The position numbers and the translations under genes were made by a program. Positions 15,201-24,313 of a stretch of DNA of 33,048 nt are shown in pieces. This DNA is from Burkholderiales bacterium (lineage in GTDB: Bacteria; Pseudomonadota; Gammaproteobacteria; Burkholderiales; SG8-39). The first letter of the stretch is position 1, and every line of letters starts with the position of its first letter. Below the pieces are notes generated by a model. It worked only from the letters and a program-made list of their open reading frames with translations. It made no database searches and was not told the DNA's origin. The stretch covers positions 1 through 33,048 of the forward strand of contig JAOAFL010000077.1 in NCBI GenBank assembly GCA_026416295.1, given 5' to 3'.

Positions 15201-16220
15201 ATGAAAGCGATCGTCGCCGACGAACCGTTGCCCGCCTCGGACCCGCGCTCGCTCGTGGACGCCGAGGTGCCGGAGCCGCCCGCGCCCGTCGGGCACGATC
15301 TGCTCGTTCGCGTCGAGGCGGTGTCGGTCAACCCGGTGGACGCCAAGATGCGCATGCTCGCGGTACCGGGCGCAAAGCCCGGGCGCCGGATCCTCGGCTA
15401 CGACGCCGCCGGCGTCGTCGAGGCGGTCGGCGACAAGGCGACGCTGTTTCGCCCGGGCGACGAGGTCTATTACGCCGGTGCGCGCGAGCGTCCGGGCAGC
15501 AACGCCGAGCGCCAGCTCGTCGATGAGCGCATCGTCGGGCGCAAGCCGGCGACCCTCGATTTTGCGCACGCGGCGGCGTTGCCGCTCGCGACGATCACGG
15601 CGTACGAGGCGCTCGTCGATCGCCTGGGCGTCGATCCGGTGGGCGGCCACGCCGGCGCGCGCCTGCTCGTCATCGGCGGCGCGGGCGGCGTCGGCTCGAT
15701 GGCGATCCAGATCGGGCGGCGTCTCGGGCTGGAAGTGATCGCGACCGCCTCGCGACCGGAATCCCGGCGCTGGTGCCGCGCGCTCGGCGCCGCGCGGGTG
15801 ATCGACCACCGCCGGCCGCTCGCCGAAGGGCTGACGGCGATCGGCGTCCCCGAGGTCGACTACGCGCTCGTCTGCAGCGACCTCGACCAGTACTGGCCGC
15901 AGCTTGCCGACATCGTCAGGCCGCTCGGCTCGATCTGCTCGATCGTGCGCAACGAGCGGCCGGCCGATATCCTCGCGCTGCAGCGCAAGAGCCTGCGCTT
16001 TGCCTGGGAGGGGATGTTCGCGCGCGCAAGTTTCGGCACGCCGGACATGATCGAGCAGCACCGGCTGCTCTGCCGCGTCGCCGACTGGGTCGACGCGGGC
16101 GACATCCGCTCGCCGCTCACCGAGCGCCTGAGCCCGATCAACGCGGCGAACCTGCGCGCGGCGCACGCGCGCGTCGAGTCGAAGACGATGATCGGCAAGC
16201 TCGTGCTCGCGGGCTGGTAG
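15201..16220 (+). CDS. Zinc-type alcohol dehydrogenase-like / quinone oxidoreductase
   Basis: The 339-residue MDR-superfamily protein starts MKAIVADEPL. It has an N-terminal GroES-like domain (VRVEAVSVNPVDAKMR, LGYDAAGVVEAVG) and a Rossmann domain with the NADPH motif VIGGAGGVGSMAIQIGRRLG. The structural-zinc cysteine cluster and the usual catalytic-zinc Cys/His set are not seen, so it probably belongs to the zinc-free quinone oxidoreductase-like branch. The substrate is unknown. The 86 bases between the tRNA and this ATG contain no clear promoter. It converges with spoT, with four bases between the stop codons. Confidence 0.9.
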   Translation: MKAIVADEPLPASDPRSLVDAEVPEPPAPVGHDLLVRVEAVSVNPVDAKMRMLAVPGAKPGRRILGYDAAGVVEAVGDKATLFRPGDEVYYAGARERPGSNAERQLVDERIVGRKPATLDFAHAAALPLATITAYEALVDRLGVDPVGGHAGARLLVIGGAGGVGSMAIQIGRRLGLEVIATASRPESRRWCRALGAARVIDHRRPLAEGLTAIGVPEVDYALVCSDLDQYWPQLADIVRPLGSICSIVRNERPADILALQRKSLRFAWEGMFARASFGTPDMIEQHRLLCRVADWVDAGDIRSPLTERLSPINAANLRAAHARVESKTMIGKLVLAGW

Positions 16221-16224
16221 CGCG

Positions 16225-18339
16225 CTACTCGCGCAGCCGCTGGATCTTCTCGACCTCGGGAATGCGGCGCAGCGCGCGCATCACGCGCGCGAGATGCCGC
16301 CGGTTGGCGACCTCCAGCACGAACAGCATCGTGGTGTAGACGGCGCGGTCCTCGTCGGTGCTGATCGAATCGATGTTCGAGCCCGCCTCGGCGATCGCCG
16401 AGGCGACCTTGGCGAGCACGCCGCGCTGGTTGGCGACCGTCACCCGGATCGCGCTCGGGAACATGCGGGTCGTTTCCGGATCCCATTCGACGTCGATCCA
16501 CAGCTCGGGCTCGGCGCGGCGCGAGCGCGCGATGCCGCGGCAGTCGGCCGCGTGCACGACGAGCCCCTGCCCCTTCTTCATCGAGCCGACGATCGCATCG
16601 CCCGGGATCGGTCGGCAGCAGCTCGCGAGCTGCACGGCCATGCCTTCGGTGCCGCGGATGACGATCTGCGCCGCGCGCCCGAGCGGCTTCGGCTCGGCGT
16701 CCGCGCGCATCACCAGCCGGCGCGCGACCACCGCCGCGAGCTGCTTGCCGAGCCCGATGTCGGCGAGCAGCTCGCGCCGGCTGCGCCCGACGGTCTCGCG
16801 CACCACGCGCTCCCAGCGCGCCTCGTCGATGTCGGCGAGCGCGACGCCGTAGCCGCGCAGCGCCTGCTCGAGCAGCCGCTCGCCGAGCGCGGCCGACTCT
16901 TCGTACTGCATGGTCTTCAGGAAGTGACGGATGTTGGAGCGCGCCTTCGCGGTACGCACGTACTGCAGCCAGGCAGGGTTGGGCTTCGCGTAGCCGGTGG
17001 TGATGATCTCGACGCGGTCGCCGCTGCGCAGCTCGGTCCGCAGCGGCACGAGCTCGCCGTTCACCTTCGCCGCGACGCAGCGGTTGCCGATGTCGGTGTG
17101 CACCGCGTAGGCGAAATCGACCGCGGTCGCACCGCGCGGCAGCGAAAGGATGCGGCCCTTCGGCGTGAACACGTACACCTCGTCGGGGAACAAGTCGAAC
17201 TTGACGTGCTCGAGGAACTCGTGCGAATCGCCCGACCGGCTCTGGATTTCGAGCAACGACTGCAGCCACTGGTGGGTCTTCTTCTGCAGCTCCGAGAGCG
17301 AGGCGTCGTCCTCCTTGTACATCCAGTGCGACGCGACGCCGGACTCGGCGATGCGGTGCATCTGCTCGGTGCGGATCTGCACCTCGATCGCGACGCCGTA
17401 GGGACCGACGAGCGTCGTGTGGATCGACTGGTAGCCGTTCGCCTTCGGGATCGCGATGTAGTCCTTGAACTTGCCGGGCACGGGCTTGTAGAGCGCGTGC
17501 AGCGCCCCGAGCGCGAGATAGCAGCTCGGCACGTCCTTTACCACCACGCGCAGGCCGTAGATGTCGTGCACCTCGGAAAACGACAGATGCTTCTCGACCA
17601 TCTTGCGATAGATCGAGTACAGGTGCTTTTCGCGGCTGGTCACCGTCGCGGCGAGCCCCGCCTCGGCGAGCCGCGCCTTCACGGCGGACTCGATCCGCGC
17701 GACCAGTTCGCGGCGGTTGCCGCGCGCCGCGCGCATCGCCTTGGCGAGCACGCGATAGCGCAGGGGGTGCAGGTGCGCGAACGCGAGTTCCTGAAGCTCG
17801 TGATAAACGGCGTTCAGGCCGAGGCGGTTGGCGATCGGGGCGTAAATTTCGAGCGTCTCGCGCGCGACGCGGCGGCGCTTGGCGGGCGGCACCGCGTCGA
17901 GCGTGCGCATGTTGTGCAGCCGGTCGGCGAGCTTGATGAGGATGACGCGCACGTCGCGCGCCATCGCAAGGAGCATCTTGCGGAAGTTCTCCGCCTGCGC
18001 GTCCTCGGCCGACTGGAATTCGATCTTGTCGAGCTTGGACAGGCCATCGACCAGCTCGGCCACCGGGCGGCCGAAGGCGTCGGCGATCTCGTCCTTGGTG
18101 ACCGAGGTGTCTTCCATCACGTCGTGCAGGAGCGCCGCCTGCAGCGCCTGGGCGTCCAGCCGCCACTGCGCGAGGATTTCGGCGACCGCCAGCGGATGCG
18201 AGATGTACGGTTCGCCCGACTGACGGGTCTGCCCCGCGTGCGCGGCCTCGGAGAAGCGGTACGCCTGCTCGAGGCGCGCGACGTCCGCCGGCTTCAGATA
18301 GCCGAACCGGGATGCGTCGAGCAGGGCGACCTCGGCCAT
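16225..18339 (-). CDS. spoT: Bifunctional (p)ppGpp synthetase/hydrolase SpoT/RelA
   Basis: The 704-residue protein has an HD hydrolase domain with metal ligands H48, H72, D73 and D139. Each is offset by five from those of Streptococcus Rel (H53, H77, D78, D144), so the hydrolase looks active. The synthetase domain keeps D259 in HDIYGLR, GYQSIHT (302-308) and E319 in EVQIRTEQMH. A TGS domain (about 386-445), a helical region and a C-terminal ACT domain (about 628-700) follow. It controls the stringent response by making and degrading ppGpp. The order gmk-rpoZ-spoT is typical of proteobacteria and is kept here. All key residues of both activities are present. Confidence 0.96.
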   Translation of the reverse strand: MAEVALLDASRFGYLKPADVARLEQAYRFSEAAHAGQTRQSGEPYISHPLAVAEILAQWRLDAQALQAALLHDVMEDTSVTKDEIADAFGRPVAELVDGLSKLDKIEFQSAEDAQAENFRKMLLAMARDVRVILIKLADRLHNMRTLDAVPPAKRRRVARETLEIYAPIANRLGLNAVYHELQELAFAHLHPLRYRVLAKAMRAARGNRRELVARIESAVKARLAEAGLAATVTSREKHLYSIYRKMVEKHLSFSEVHDIYGLRVVVKDVPSCYLALGALHALYKPVPGKFKDYIAIPKANGYQSIHTTLVGPYGVAIEVQIRTEQMHRIAESGVASHWMYKEDDASLSELQKKTHQWLQSLLEIQSRSGDSHEFLEHVKFDLFPDEVYVFTPKGRILSLPRGATAVDFAYAVHTDIGNRCVAAKVNGELVPLRTELRSGDRVEIITTGYAKPNPAWLQYVRTAKARSNIRHFLKTMQYEESAALGERLLEQALRGYGVALADIDEARWERVVRETVGRSRRELLADIGLGKQLAAVVARRLVMRADAEPKPLGRAAQIVIRGTEGMAVQLASCCRPIPGDAIVGSMKKGQGLVVHAADCRGIARSRRAEPELWIDVEWDPETTRMFPSAIRVTVANQRGVLAKVASAIAEAGSNIDSISTDEDRAVYTTMLFVLEVANRRHLARVMRALRRIPEVEKIQRLRE

Positions 18340-18381
18340 AGGGGGAAGTTTAGTCCGGCGCCCCCCGCGCCGGGCAACGCC

Positions 18382-18609
18382 TCAGGCGGGCGGCGGTGTC
18401 GCCGAGCCGGGGTTGCGCTTGAGCACCTCCAGGCCGACCTTGCCGGCGGCGATCTCGCGCAGCGCGATCACGGTGGGCTTGTCCTTGTTCGGCTCGACGA
18501 GCGGCGTTGCGCCGGCGCTCAGCTGCCGGGCACGGTAGGTCGCCGCGAGCGTCAGCTGAAAGCGGTTCGGGATGCGCTTCAGGCAGTCGTCGACGGTGAT
18601 CCGGGCCAT
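18382..18609 (-). CDS. rpoZ: RNA polymerase omega subunit
   Basis: The 75-residue protein begins [30 protein letters not shown], the omega signature, and carries [19 protein letters not shown]. Omega stabilises the beta' subunit and forms part of a ppGpp site, which fits its place before spoT. The ATG (18607-18609) lies 31 bases inside the end of gmk, so the two are co-transcribed and probably coupled. A 42-base gap separates it from spoT. It is shorter than E. coli omega (91 residues) only at the C-terminus. Confidence 0.96.
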   Translation of the reverse strand: MARITVDDCLKRIPNRFQLTLAATYRARQLSAGATPLVEPNKDKPTVIALREIAAGKVGLEVLKRNPGSATPPPA

Positions 18610-19199
18610 GCGTCTTGCGTTTGCGGGGATCGGGCGCCCTGCCTCAGACGCTCTGCGCGGATGATCGCCTTGAGGTCCTGCAGGGCCGTATCGAAATCGG
18701 CGTTGATAATAGCATAGTCGAACTCGCCGGCGTGCGCGATCTCCTCGCGCGCGTTGGCGAGCCGCCGCCGGATCACGTCCTCGGCATCCAGTCCGCGTGC
18801 GCGCATGCGGCGCTCCAGTTCCTCGAGCGACGGCGGCAGGATGAAGATGCCGACCGCGCGCGGAAAAAGCCGCCGCACCTGGCGCGCGCCCTGCCAATCG
18901 ATTTCGAGCAGCAGGTCCGCGCCGCGCGCGAGCGCCTCGTGCACCACCGATCGCGCGGTGCCGTAGCGGTAGCCGTGCACCTCGGCCGACTCGAGGAACT
19001 CGCCGCGCGCCTGCATCGCCGCGAAGGTGTCCTCGTCGACGAAATGGTATTCGCGGCCGTTGCGCTCGCCCGGGCGCGGCGGGCGCGTGGTGTAGGAGAC
19101 CGACAGCGCGAGCGTCGGGTCCTCGCGCAGCAGCGCGTCGATCAGCGTGCTCTTGCCGGCGCCCGAGGGCGCGGCGACGATGAACAGCCGCCCGCTCAT
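18579..19199 (-). CDS. gmk: Guanylate kinase
   Basis: The 206-residue enzyme converts GMP and ATP to GDP and ADP. The P-loop is APSGAGKST (residues 9-17). The GMP-binding region has [20 protein letters not shown], and the lid and core include [17 protein letters not shown] and IFILPPS. The ATG at 19197-19199 overlaps the yicC stop as ATGA. The C-terminus beyond about residue 190 reads low-complexity ([16 protein letters not shown]) and overlaps rpoZ, so it is probably a harmless extension. Confidence 0.96.
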   Translation of the reverse strand: MSGRLFIVAAPSGAGKSTLIDALLREDPTLALSVSYTTRPPRPGERNGREYHFVDEDTFAAMQARGEFLESAEVHGYRYGTARSVVHEALARGADLLLEIDWQGARQVRRLFPRAVGIFILPPSLEELERRMRARGLDAEDVIRRRLANAREEIAHAGEFDYAIINADFDTALQDLKAIIRAERLRQGARSPQTQDAWPGSPSTTA

Positions 19200-20062
19200 T
19201 CGATGTTCTGCACCTGCTCGCGCACCTGCTCGACGAGCAGGCGAAGCTCGAGCGCGCACTGCGCGAGCGCAAGTCCCGCGGCTTTCGCCGCGAGCGTGTT
19301 CGCCTCGCGGTTCATCTCCTGGGCGAGGAAATCGAGCCGCTTGCCGACCGCGCCGCCCGACTCGAGCGCCTGCTCGATCTCGTCGAGGTGGGCGCGAAGG
19401 CGCGTGAGCTCCTCGTCGACGTCGCTGCGGGCGGCGAGCAGCGCGAGTTCGGCCTGCAGGCGCGCCTCGTCGGTCGATGCCGCGGCCTCGCGCAGGCGCT
19501 CGGCAAGGCGAGCCCGCAGCGCCGCGCGCGCCTCCGGCACGAGCGGCGCGGCGCGCGCGAGCACCGCGCGCATCGCGGCGAGCCGCTCGCGAAGGCTCGC
19601 CGCGAGGCGCTCGCCTTCGCGCGCGCGCGCGGCGCAGAGGTCGTCGAGGACGCGCGCGGCGAGCGCCTGCACCGCGTCGCGCGCGGCGGCTTCGTCGAGC
19701 GGCGCCTCGGCGAGCACCCCGGGCCAGCGCAGCACGTCGGCGAGCGCAAGCGGCGCCGCCTCGGGGAACGCGCGCCGCGCCTCGTCGGCGAGCCGGCGCA
19801 GCTGCGCGAGCGCGGCGGCGTTCAGCGTCCTCGCCGGCGCGCCGGCGGCCGGCGCCCCGAGGGCGAGGCGGCAGTCGACCTTGCCGCGCGCAAGGCGCGC
19901 GACGAGCATGTCGCGCAGCAGCGGTTCGAGCGCGCGCAGCTCGTCGGCGACGCGCAGCTGCAGGTCGAGGAAGCGCCCGTTCACGGTGCGGATCTCGAGC
20001 GCGAGCGCGCCGCGCGGCGTGTCGGCGGCGCCGGCGGCATAGCCGGTCATGCTGCGGATCAT
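19196..20062 (-). CDS. yicC: YicC-family endoribonuclease
   Basis: The 288-residue protein begins MIRSMTGYA, the family hallmark, and ends with the conserved block [22 protein letters not shown], then a helix rich in Leu/Val. YicC in E. coli is reported as an endoribonuclease affecting small-RNA turnover. The ATG at 20060-20062 is fixed by the family N-terminus; a longer frame exists upstream but reads low-complexity. It overlaps gmk and heads the yicC-gmk-rpoZ-spoT unit. It is divergent from the kinase gene. Confidence 0.94.
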   Translation of the reverse strand: MIRSMTGYAAGAADTPRGALALEIRTVNGRFLDLQLRVADELRALEPLLRDMLVARLARGKVDCRLALGAPAAGAPARTLNAAALAQLRRLADEARRAFPEAAPLALADVLRWPGVLAEAPLDEAAARDAVQALAARVLDDLCAARAREGERLAASLRERLAAMRAVLARAAPLVPEARAALRARLAERLREAAASTDEARLQAELALLAARSDVDEELTRLRAHLDEIEQALESGGAVGKRLDFLAQEMNREANTLAAKAAGLALAQCALELRLLVEQVREQVQNIE

Positions 20063-20130
20063 CGTCGTCTGTCGGCGAGCGGAGGCTGCGCGGGCACGAC
20101 GCAGGCGCGCGGCCGCCGGTCGGGGGCGGC

Positions 20131-20137
20131 TATCATA
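20131..20137. promoter_or_regulatory. Overlapping symmetric -10 elements between yicC and the kinase gene
   Basis: CTATCATAG is palindromic around its centre base. It reads TATCAT (20131-20136) on the plus strand, nine bases before the kinase ATG. On the minus strand it reads TATGAT (20132-20137), about 70 bases before the yicC ATG. No -35 is convincing on either side. Symmetric -10 sequences can start transcription in both directions. Confidence 0.35.
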
Positions 20138-20145
20138 GGCCAAGA

Positions 20146-21093
20146 ATGTCGTCGCAGGCGAACCGCCCGCTGCCCGAGGGGTTTCAGCTGGAGAACTACC
20201 GGATCCTGCGGGTGCTCGCCTCGGGCGGATTCTCGTTCGTGTACCTCGCGCACGACGAGCGCGAGGCGCCGGTCGCGCTCAAGGAATACCTGCCGGCGGC
20301 GCTCGCCCTGCGGACTGGCGACGCAGCCGCGCCGGTGGTGCCCGAGGAACACGCGGCGCTGTTTCGCCGGGGCATGAAGCGGTTCTTCGAGGAAGGCCGC
20401 GCGCTCGCCGGGCTGCACCATCCGAACGTCGTTCGGGTGCTCAACTTCTTCCGCGCGAACGGCACCGCGTACATGGCGATGCGCTACGAGCGCGGCCGCA
20501 CGCTCGAAGAGCACATCCGGCGCCGGCGCGGGCCGCTCGCCGAGGACTGGCTGCGGACCACGTTCGGCGCGCTGCTGCGCGGCCTGCGCGAGGTGCATGC
20601 GCGCGGGCTGCTGCACCTCGACATCAAGCCGGCGAACGTCTATCTGCGCAACGACGGCGAACCGCTGCTCATCGACTTCGGCGCGGCGCGCCGGGCGCTC
20701 GCGACCGAGGCGGCGGCGCTCGCGCCGGTGCACACGCCCGGCTTCGCGTCGCCGGAACACCAGGCGGCGGGCGCGGACTGCGGACCGTGGAGCGACATCT
20801 ACTCGGTCGGCGCGACGCTGTACGCGTGTCTCGCCGGCGCGCCGCCGTTGGCGGCGGCCGAGCGGCTCGCGAGCGACCGGCTCGTGCCCGCGCGTCGCGC
20901 GTGGTCCGGACGGTATTCGGCCGACCTGCTCGACACCGTGGACTGGTGTCTGCGGCTCGATCCCCGCGAGCGGCCGCAGAGCGTGCTCGAGCTGCAGAAG
21001 GTGCTCGACGGCGAGCGCGCGCCGGCGCACCGCGGCGAGGCGCCCGTGCTCGAGCGGCTGCGCGACGCTATAGTGCGGTTCGCGAAGCGATGA
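20146..21093 (+). CDS. Cytosolic Hanks-type Ser/Thr protein kinase
   Basis: The 315-residue protein is essentially a bare kinase domain. It has a glycine-rich loop ([12 protein letters not shown]), ATP-binding lysine K46 in VALKEYLP, catalytic loop [11 protein letters not shown] (D159, K161, N164), DFG at 177-179, and an APE-like SPEH. The catalytic loop has HLD instead of HRD, making it a non-RD kinase. No membrane segment, PASTA or FHA domain is present. The next gene encodes a PP2C phosphatase whose ATG overlaps this stop, so the pair likely acts on shared targets. The kinase-phosphatase-rph order beside yicC is one I know from betaproteobacteria. ATG 20146 is preferred, with a -10-like element just upstream and no Shine-Dalgarno. 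Confidence 0.92.
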   Translation: MSSQANRPLPEGFQLENYRILRVLASGGFSFVYLAHDEREAPVALKEYLPAALALRTGDAAAPVVPEEHAALFRRGMKRFFEEGRALAGLHHPNVVRVLNFFRANGTAYMAMRYERGRTLEEHIRRRRGPLAEDWLRTTFGALLRGLREVHARGLLHLDIKPANVYLRNDGEPLLIDFGAARRALATEAAALAPVHTPGFASPEHQAAGADCGPWSDIYSVGATLYACLAGAPPLAAAERLASDRLVPARRAWSGRYSADLLDTVDWCLRLDPRERPQSVLELQKVLDGERAPAHRGEAPVLERLRDAIVRFAKR

Positions 21094-21890
21094 ACTACGA
21101 GCTCTTCCAGGCGAGCCGCATCGGCGCGCGGCGCGAGCAGCAGGACCGCCTCGGGCACTGGTCGAGCGGCGAGGCGCTGCTCCTTGCGCTCGCCGACGGC
21201 ATGGGCGGGCACGTGCGCGGCGAGCTCGCCGCGACGGTCGCGGTCGAGACGCTCGGCGCGGCGTTTCGCGCCGAGGCGCGCCCGCGGCTCGCCGACCCGG
21301 CGGCCTTTCTCGCGCGGGCAGTGGCGCGCGCGCACGCGGCGATCGCGCAGCGGGGCCGCGAGCTCGGGCTCGGCGATTCGCCGCGCACGACGCTCGTCGC
21401 CTGCGTGGTGCAGGAGGGCCGCGCCTGGTGGACGCACGTCGGCGACTCGCGCCTGTACCTCATTCGCGACGGGCGCGTCGCGGCGCGCACGCGCGACCAC
21501 AGCGTGGTGCAGCGACTCGTCGACGCGGGCCGCATCCGCGAGGAGGCGGTCGCCGCGCATCCGGATCGCCACAAGCTGCTCGCCTGCCTCGGCGGGCCGG
21601 TCGCGCCGCGCCTCGAGCCGCCGGCGAGCGCGGCGCTCGTCGCGGGCGACCTCGTGCTGCTCTGCTCCGACGGGTTCTGGGCGCCGCTCAGCGAACGGCA
21701 GCTGCTCACCGCGCTGATCGGCCGGCGTGCGCAGGAGGCGCTCGCGGCGCTCGTGCGGCTCGCCGAGGTGCGCGCCGGCCGCGACGCGGACAACCTCTCG
21801 GTGCTCGCGCTCGACTGGCGGGGGCCGGACGGTTCCGGCGCGACGACCGCTGCGGCGGGGGCCGAACCGCTCGAGGCGACGCGCGAATGA
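21090..21890 (+). CDS. PP2C-family Ser/Thr phosphatase
   Basis: The 266-residue protein phosphatase has the PPM/PP2C motifs in order: REQQDR (metal Asp D19), ADGMGGH (D36, G37), [22 protein letters not shown] and a final [10 protein letters not shown]. These provide the Mg/Mn-binding aspartates. It probably reverses the action of the kinase encoded just upstream. ATG 21090 overlaps the kinase stop, and the gene's own stop overlaps the rph start, so the three genes are translationally coupled. No membrane segment is seen. Confidence 0.94.
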   Translation: MNYELFQASRIGARREQQDRLGHWSSGEALLLALADGMGGHVRGELAATVAVETLGAAFRAEARPRLADPAAFLARAVARAHAAIAQRGRELGLGDSPRTTLVACVVQEGRAWWTHVGDSRLYLIRDGRVAARTRDHSVVQRLVDAGRIREEAVAAHPDRHKLLACLGGPVAPRLEPPASAALVAGDLVLLCSDGFWAPLSERQLLTALIGRRAQEALAALVRLAEVRAGRDADNLSVLALDWRGPDGSGATTAAAGAEPLEATRE

Positions 21891-22603
21891 GAGCGAACGG
21901 GCGGCGTGCCGACGAGCTGCGCCCGACGCGCTTCGTGCGCGGCTACACGCGCCATGCCGAGGGCGCGGTGCTCGTCGAATTCGGCGACACGCGGGTGCTG
22001 TGCACCGCGAGCGTCGAGGAGTCGGTGCCGCCGTTTCTGCGCGGCAGCGGCCGCGGCTGGGTGACCGCGGAGTACGGGATGCTGCCGCGCGCGACGCACA
22101 CGCGCACCGAGCGCGAGGCGGCGCGGGGCGCGCAGTCCGGCCGCACCCAGGAGATCCAGCGCCTCATCGGGCGGGCGCTCCGCGCGGCGATCGATCTCGC
22201 GCAACTGGGCGAACGCACCGTGCGGCTCGACTGCGACGTGCTGCAAGCCGACGGCGGTACGCGCACCGCGGCGATCACCGGGGCCTTCGTCGCACTCTAC
22301 GACGCGCTCTGCTGGATGCGCGACCGCGGCATGGTCGCGACGCTGCCGGTAAAAGACTTCGTCGCTGCCGTCTCGGTCGGCCTGCGCGCGGGCGAAGCGC
22401 TCCTCGACCTCGACTACGCCGAGGACGCCGCCTGCGACACCGACATGAACGTGGTCATGACCGGCGCCGGCCGCATCGTCGAGCTGCAGGGCACCGCCGA
22501 GGGCGAGCCGTTCGATCGCGGGGCGCTCGACCGCATGCTCGCGCTCGCGGCGGCCGGCGTCGCGGAACTCGTCGCGCGCCAGCGCCGCGCGCTCGGCCTC
22601 TGA
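21887..22603 (+). CDS. rph: Ribonuclease PH
   Basis: The 238-residue phosphorolytic exoribonuclease trims tRNA 3' ends. It starts [30 protein letters not shown] and carries [21 protein letters not shown] (phosphate-binding and RNA contacts), [18 protein letters not shown] and [18 protein letters not shown]. Length and motifs are complete. It overlaps the phosphatase gene by ATGA. The usual followers rdgB and hemW are not here; the convergent yggX ends four bases away. Confidence 0.97.
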   Translation: MRANGRRADELRPTRFVRGYTRHAEGAVLVEFGDTRVLCTASVEESVPPFLRGSGRGWVTAEYGMLPRATHTRTEREAARGAQSGRTQEIQRLIGRALRAAIDLAQLGERTVRLDCDVLQADGGTRTAAITGAFVALYDALCWMRDRGMVATLPVKDFVAAVSVGLRAGEALLDLDYAEDAACDTDMNVVMTGAGRIVELQGTAEGEPFDRGALDRMLALAAAGVAELVARQRRALGL

Positions 22604-22607
22604 ACGC

Positions 22608-22880
22608 TCAGGTCTTCGGCGGCACGTAGCCGGCGGCGCGGTCGGCGCCCTCGCCGAAGAAGTGCCGCTCGGTCTGCTCGGCGAGGTACTTGCGCGCGCG
22701 CGGATCGGCGAGGTTCAGGCGGTTCTCGTTGACGAGCATCGTCTGCAGGCGCAGCCACTCCTGCCACGCCTGCTTTGAGACGTTCTCGAAGATGCGTTTG
22801 CCGAGTTCGCCGGGAAACGGCGGCGCGTCGAGCCCCTCGGCCTCGCGGCCGAGCTTGACGCATTTCACCATTCTCGCCAT
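22608..22880 (-). CDS. yggX: Probable Fe(2+)-trafficking protein YggX
   Basis: The 90-residue protein begins [18 protein letters not shown] with the conserved Cys7, and has the family core [33 protein letters not shown]. YggX protects iron-sulfur proteins from oxidative damage and takes part in iron trafficking. It follows argA by six bases on the same strand and may be co-transcribed with it. Confidence 0.96.
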   Translation of the reverse strand: MARMVKCVKLGREAEGLDAPPFPGELGKRIFENVSKQAWQEWLRLQTMLVNENRLNLADPRARKYLAEQTERHFFGEGADRAAGYVPPKT

Positions 22881-22886
22881 GGGGGT

Positions 22887-24206
22887 CTAGAGGCGCTTGA
22901 CGAAGATCTTGGAGCCGCGCTTCCAATTGTACAGCGCCTTGCGCGCCTCGGGCAGCGCCTCGAGCCCCGCTTCGCGGAAACCCTGCGCGAGGAACCAGTG
23001 CTGCGCGCGCGTCGTGAGCGCGAAGAGCCGACGCAGCTTCATCTGCCGCGCGCGCGCCTCGGCCGAGCGCAGCAGCCGCTCGCCGTAGCCCGCGTCGCGG
23101 TACTCGGGCGAGACCGCGAGGCAGGCGAGTTCGGCGCTTCTTTCCTCGGCGAACGGATAGAGCGCGACGCAGCCGACGATCACGCCGTCGTGCTCGATCA
23201 CCTGGAAGTTGCCGATTTCGCGCTCGAGGCGCTCGCGCCCGCGCTTGACGAGCGTGCCGTCGGCTTCCAGCGGCTCGATGAGGGCGAGGATGCCGCCCAC
23301 GTCCTCGATGCGCGCGGCGCGCAGGTGCTCGAGCGGATCGGCGGTGATCAGGGTGCCGACACCCGAGTGGGTGAACAGCTCGAGCAGCGTCGCGCCGTCG
23401 GTCCGGCGCGACACGAGGTGGGCGCGCGCGACGCCGCCGGCGAGCGCGCGCAGCGCGCACTCGAGCGCGCGCGCGAGGTCCTTGTGCGCGCCGGCGCGCT
23501 TTCGCAGCGCCTCGGCCTCGCGCGCGGTGAGTTCGTGAAGCGGCTCGCCCCGTCTGTCCTGAGGCAGGCGCTCGCAGAGCACGAGCAGCTTGTCCGCGCG
23601 CAGCGCGGTCGCGACGCTCGCCGCGACGTCCTCCCACGCGAGGTTGAACACCTCGCCGGCGGGCGAGTAGCCGAGGTTCGGCACGAGCACGATCTCACCG
23701 TCCTCGAGCCGCCGTGCGATCGCCGCGCCGTCCACCTTGCGTACCGCGCCGGTGTACTGGTAATCGACGCCGTCCACGACCCCGACCGGGCGCGCGGTGA
23801 TGTAGTTGCCCGAGCCGACGCGAATCGCGGCGCCCGCCATCGGCGAATTGGGCAGCCCTTGCGAGAGCAGCGCCTCGATCTCGACGCGCAGGACGCCCGC
23901 GGCGTGCTTCACCGCCGTGAGCGAGTCGGCGTCGGTGATGCGCAAGCCGCGCGCGTAGCGCGAGCGCAGGCCCTTCGCCTTGAGTTCGGCCTCGATCTGC
24001 GCCCGCGCACCGTGCACGAGGACGAGCCGGATACCGAGCGCGGCGAGGAGGTTCACGTCGTGCACGAAGCGCGCGAAACGCGCGCGCTCCTGCACCATCT
24101 CGCCCGGAAAGCCGATCACGAACGTGCGGCCGCGGAACGCGTGCACGTAGGGCGCCGCCTCGCGGAACCAGCGCACGAAGAGTTCGGGGTTCGGAAGCGT
24201 GCTCAT
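22887..24206 (-). CDS. argA: N-acetylglutamate synthase ArgA
   Basis: The 439-residue enzyme catalyses the first step of arginine biosynthesis, acetylating glutamate with acetyl-CoA. Residues about 1-275 are an amino-acid-kinase-like domain (LVLVHGARAQIEAEL, GAAIRVGSGNYITA), which usually binds arginine for feedback inhibition. Residues about 290-439 are a GNAT acetyltransferase with the CoA-binding motif YRDAGYGERLL. The layout is that of proteobacterial ArgA. The ATG at 24206 lies about 15 bases after the start expected from the promoter at 24228-24255, so the leader is short. Confidence 0.96.
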   Translation of the reverse strand: MSTLPNPELFVRWFREAAPYVHAFRGRTFVIGFPGEMVQERARFARFVHDVNLLAALGIRLVLVHGARAQIEAELKAKGLRSRYARGLRITDADSLTAVKHAAGVLRVEIEALLSQGLPNSPMAGAAIRVGSGNYITARPVGVVDGVDYQYTGAVRKVDGAAIARRLEDGEIVLVPNLGYSPAGEVFNLAWEDVAASVATALRADKLLVLCERLPQDRRGEPLHELTAREAEALRKRAGAHKDLARALECALRALAGGVARAHLVSRRTDGATLLELFTHSGVGTLITADPLEHLRAARIEDVGGILALIEPLEADGTLVKRGRERLEREIGNFQVIEHDGVIVGCVALYPFAEERSAELACLAVSPEYRDAGYGERLLRSAEARARQMKLRRLFALTTRAQHWFLAQGFREAGLEALPEARKALYNWKRGSKIFVKRL

Positions 24207-24227
24207 GCGGCGCGCATTCTGCGGTCG

Positions 24228-24255
24228 ATTCTACGGGAGCGACCCGGGCGGTCAA
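24228..24255 (-). promoter_or_regulatory. Sigma70-type promoter of argA
   Basis: Read on the minus strand, TTGACC (24250-24255) and TAGAAT (24228-24233) are 16 bases apart. Transcription would begin near 24221, about 15 bases before the argA ATG. No Shine-Dalgarno is visible in the short leader. I see no clear ARG box. Confidence 0.55.
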
Positions 24256-24313
24256 CCGCGCGCGGTGGCCGCGCGTTTAGCGCGCAGACCGCCATCGAGA
24301 ACCGAGGATCGCC

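Noticed and set aside
16294-18717. Long plus-strand open frame (807 codons) opposite spoT, rpoZ and gmk
   Set aside because: The minus strand encodes complete, recognisable spoT, rpoZ and gmk products. The plus frame gives a low-complexity Arg/Ala/Glu/Val sequence typical of antisense frames in GC-rich DNA.
24266-24286. GCGCG-TTTAG-CGCGC hairpin upstream of the small exported protein
   Set aside because: The stem is only five or so pairs in a region full of GCGC, and no T-run follows, so it is not a convincing terminator or operator.
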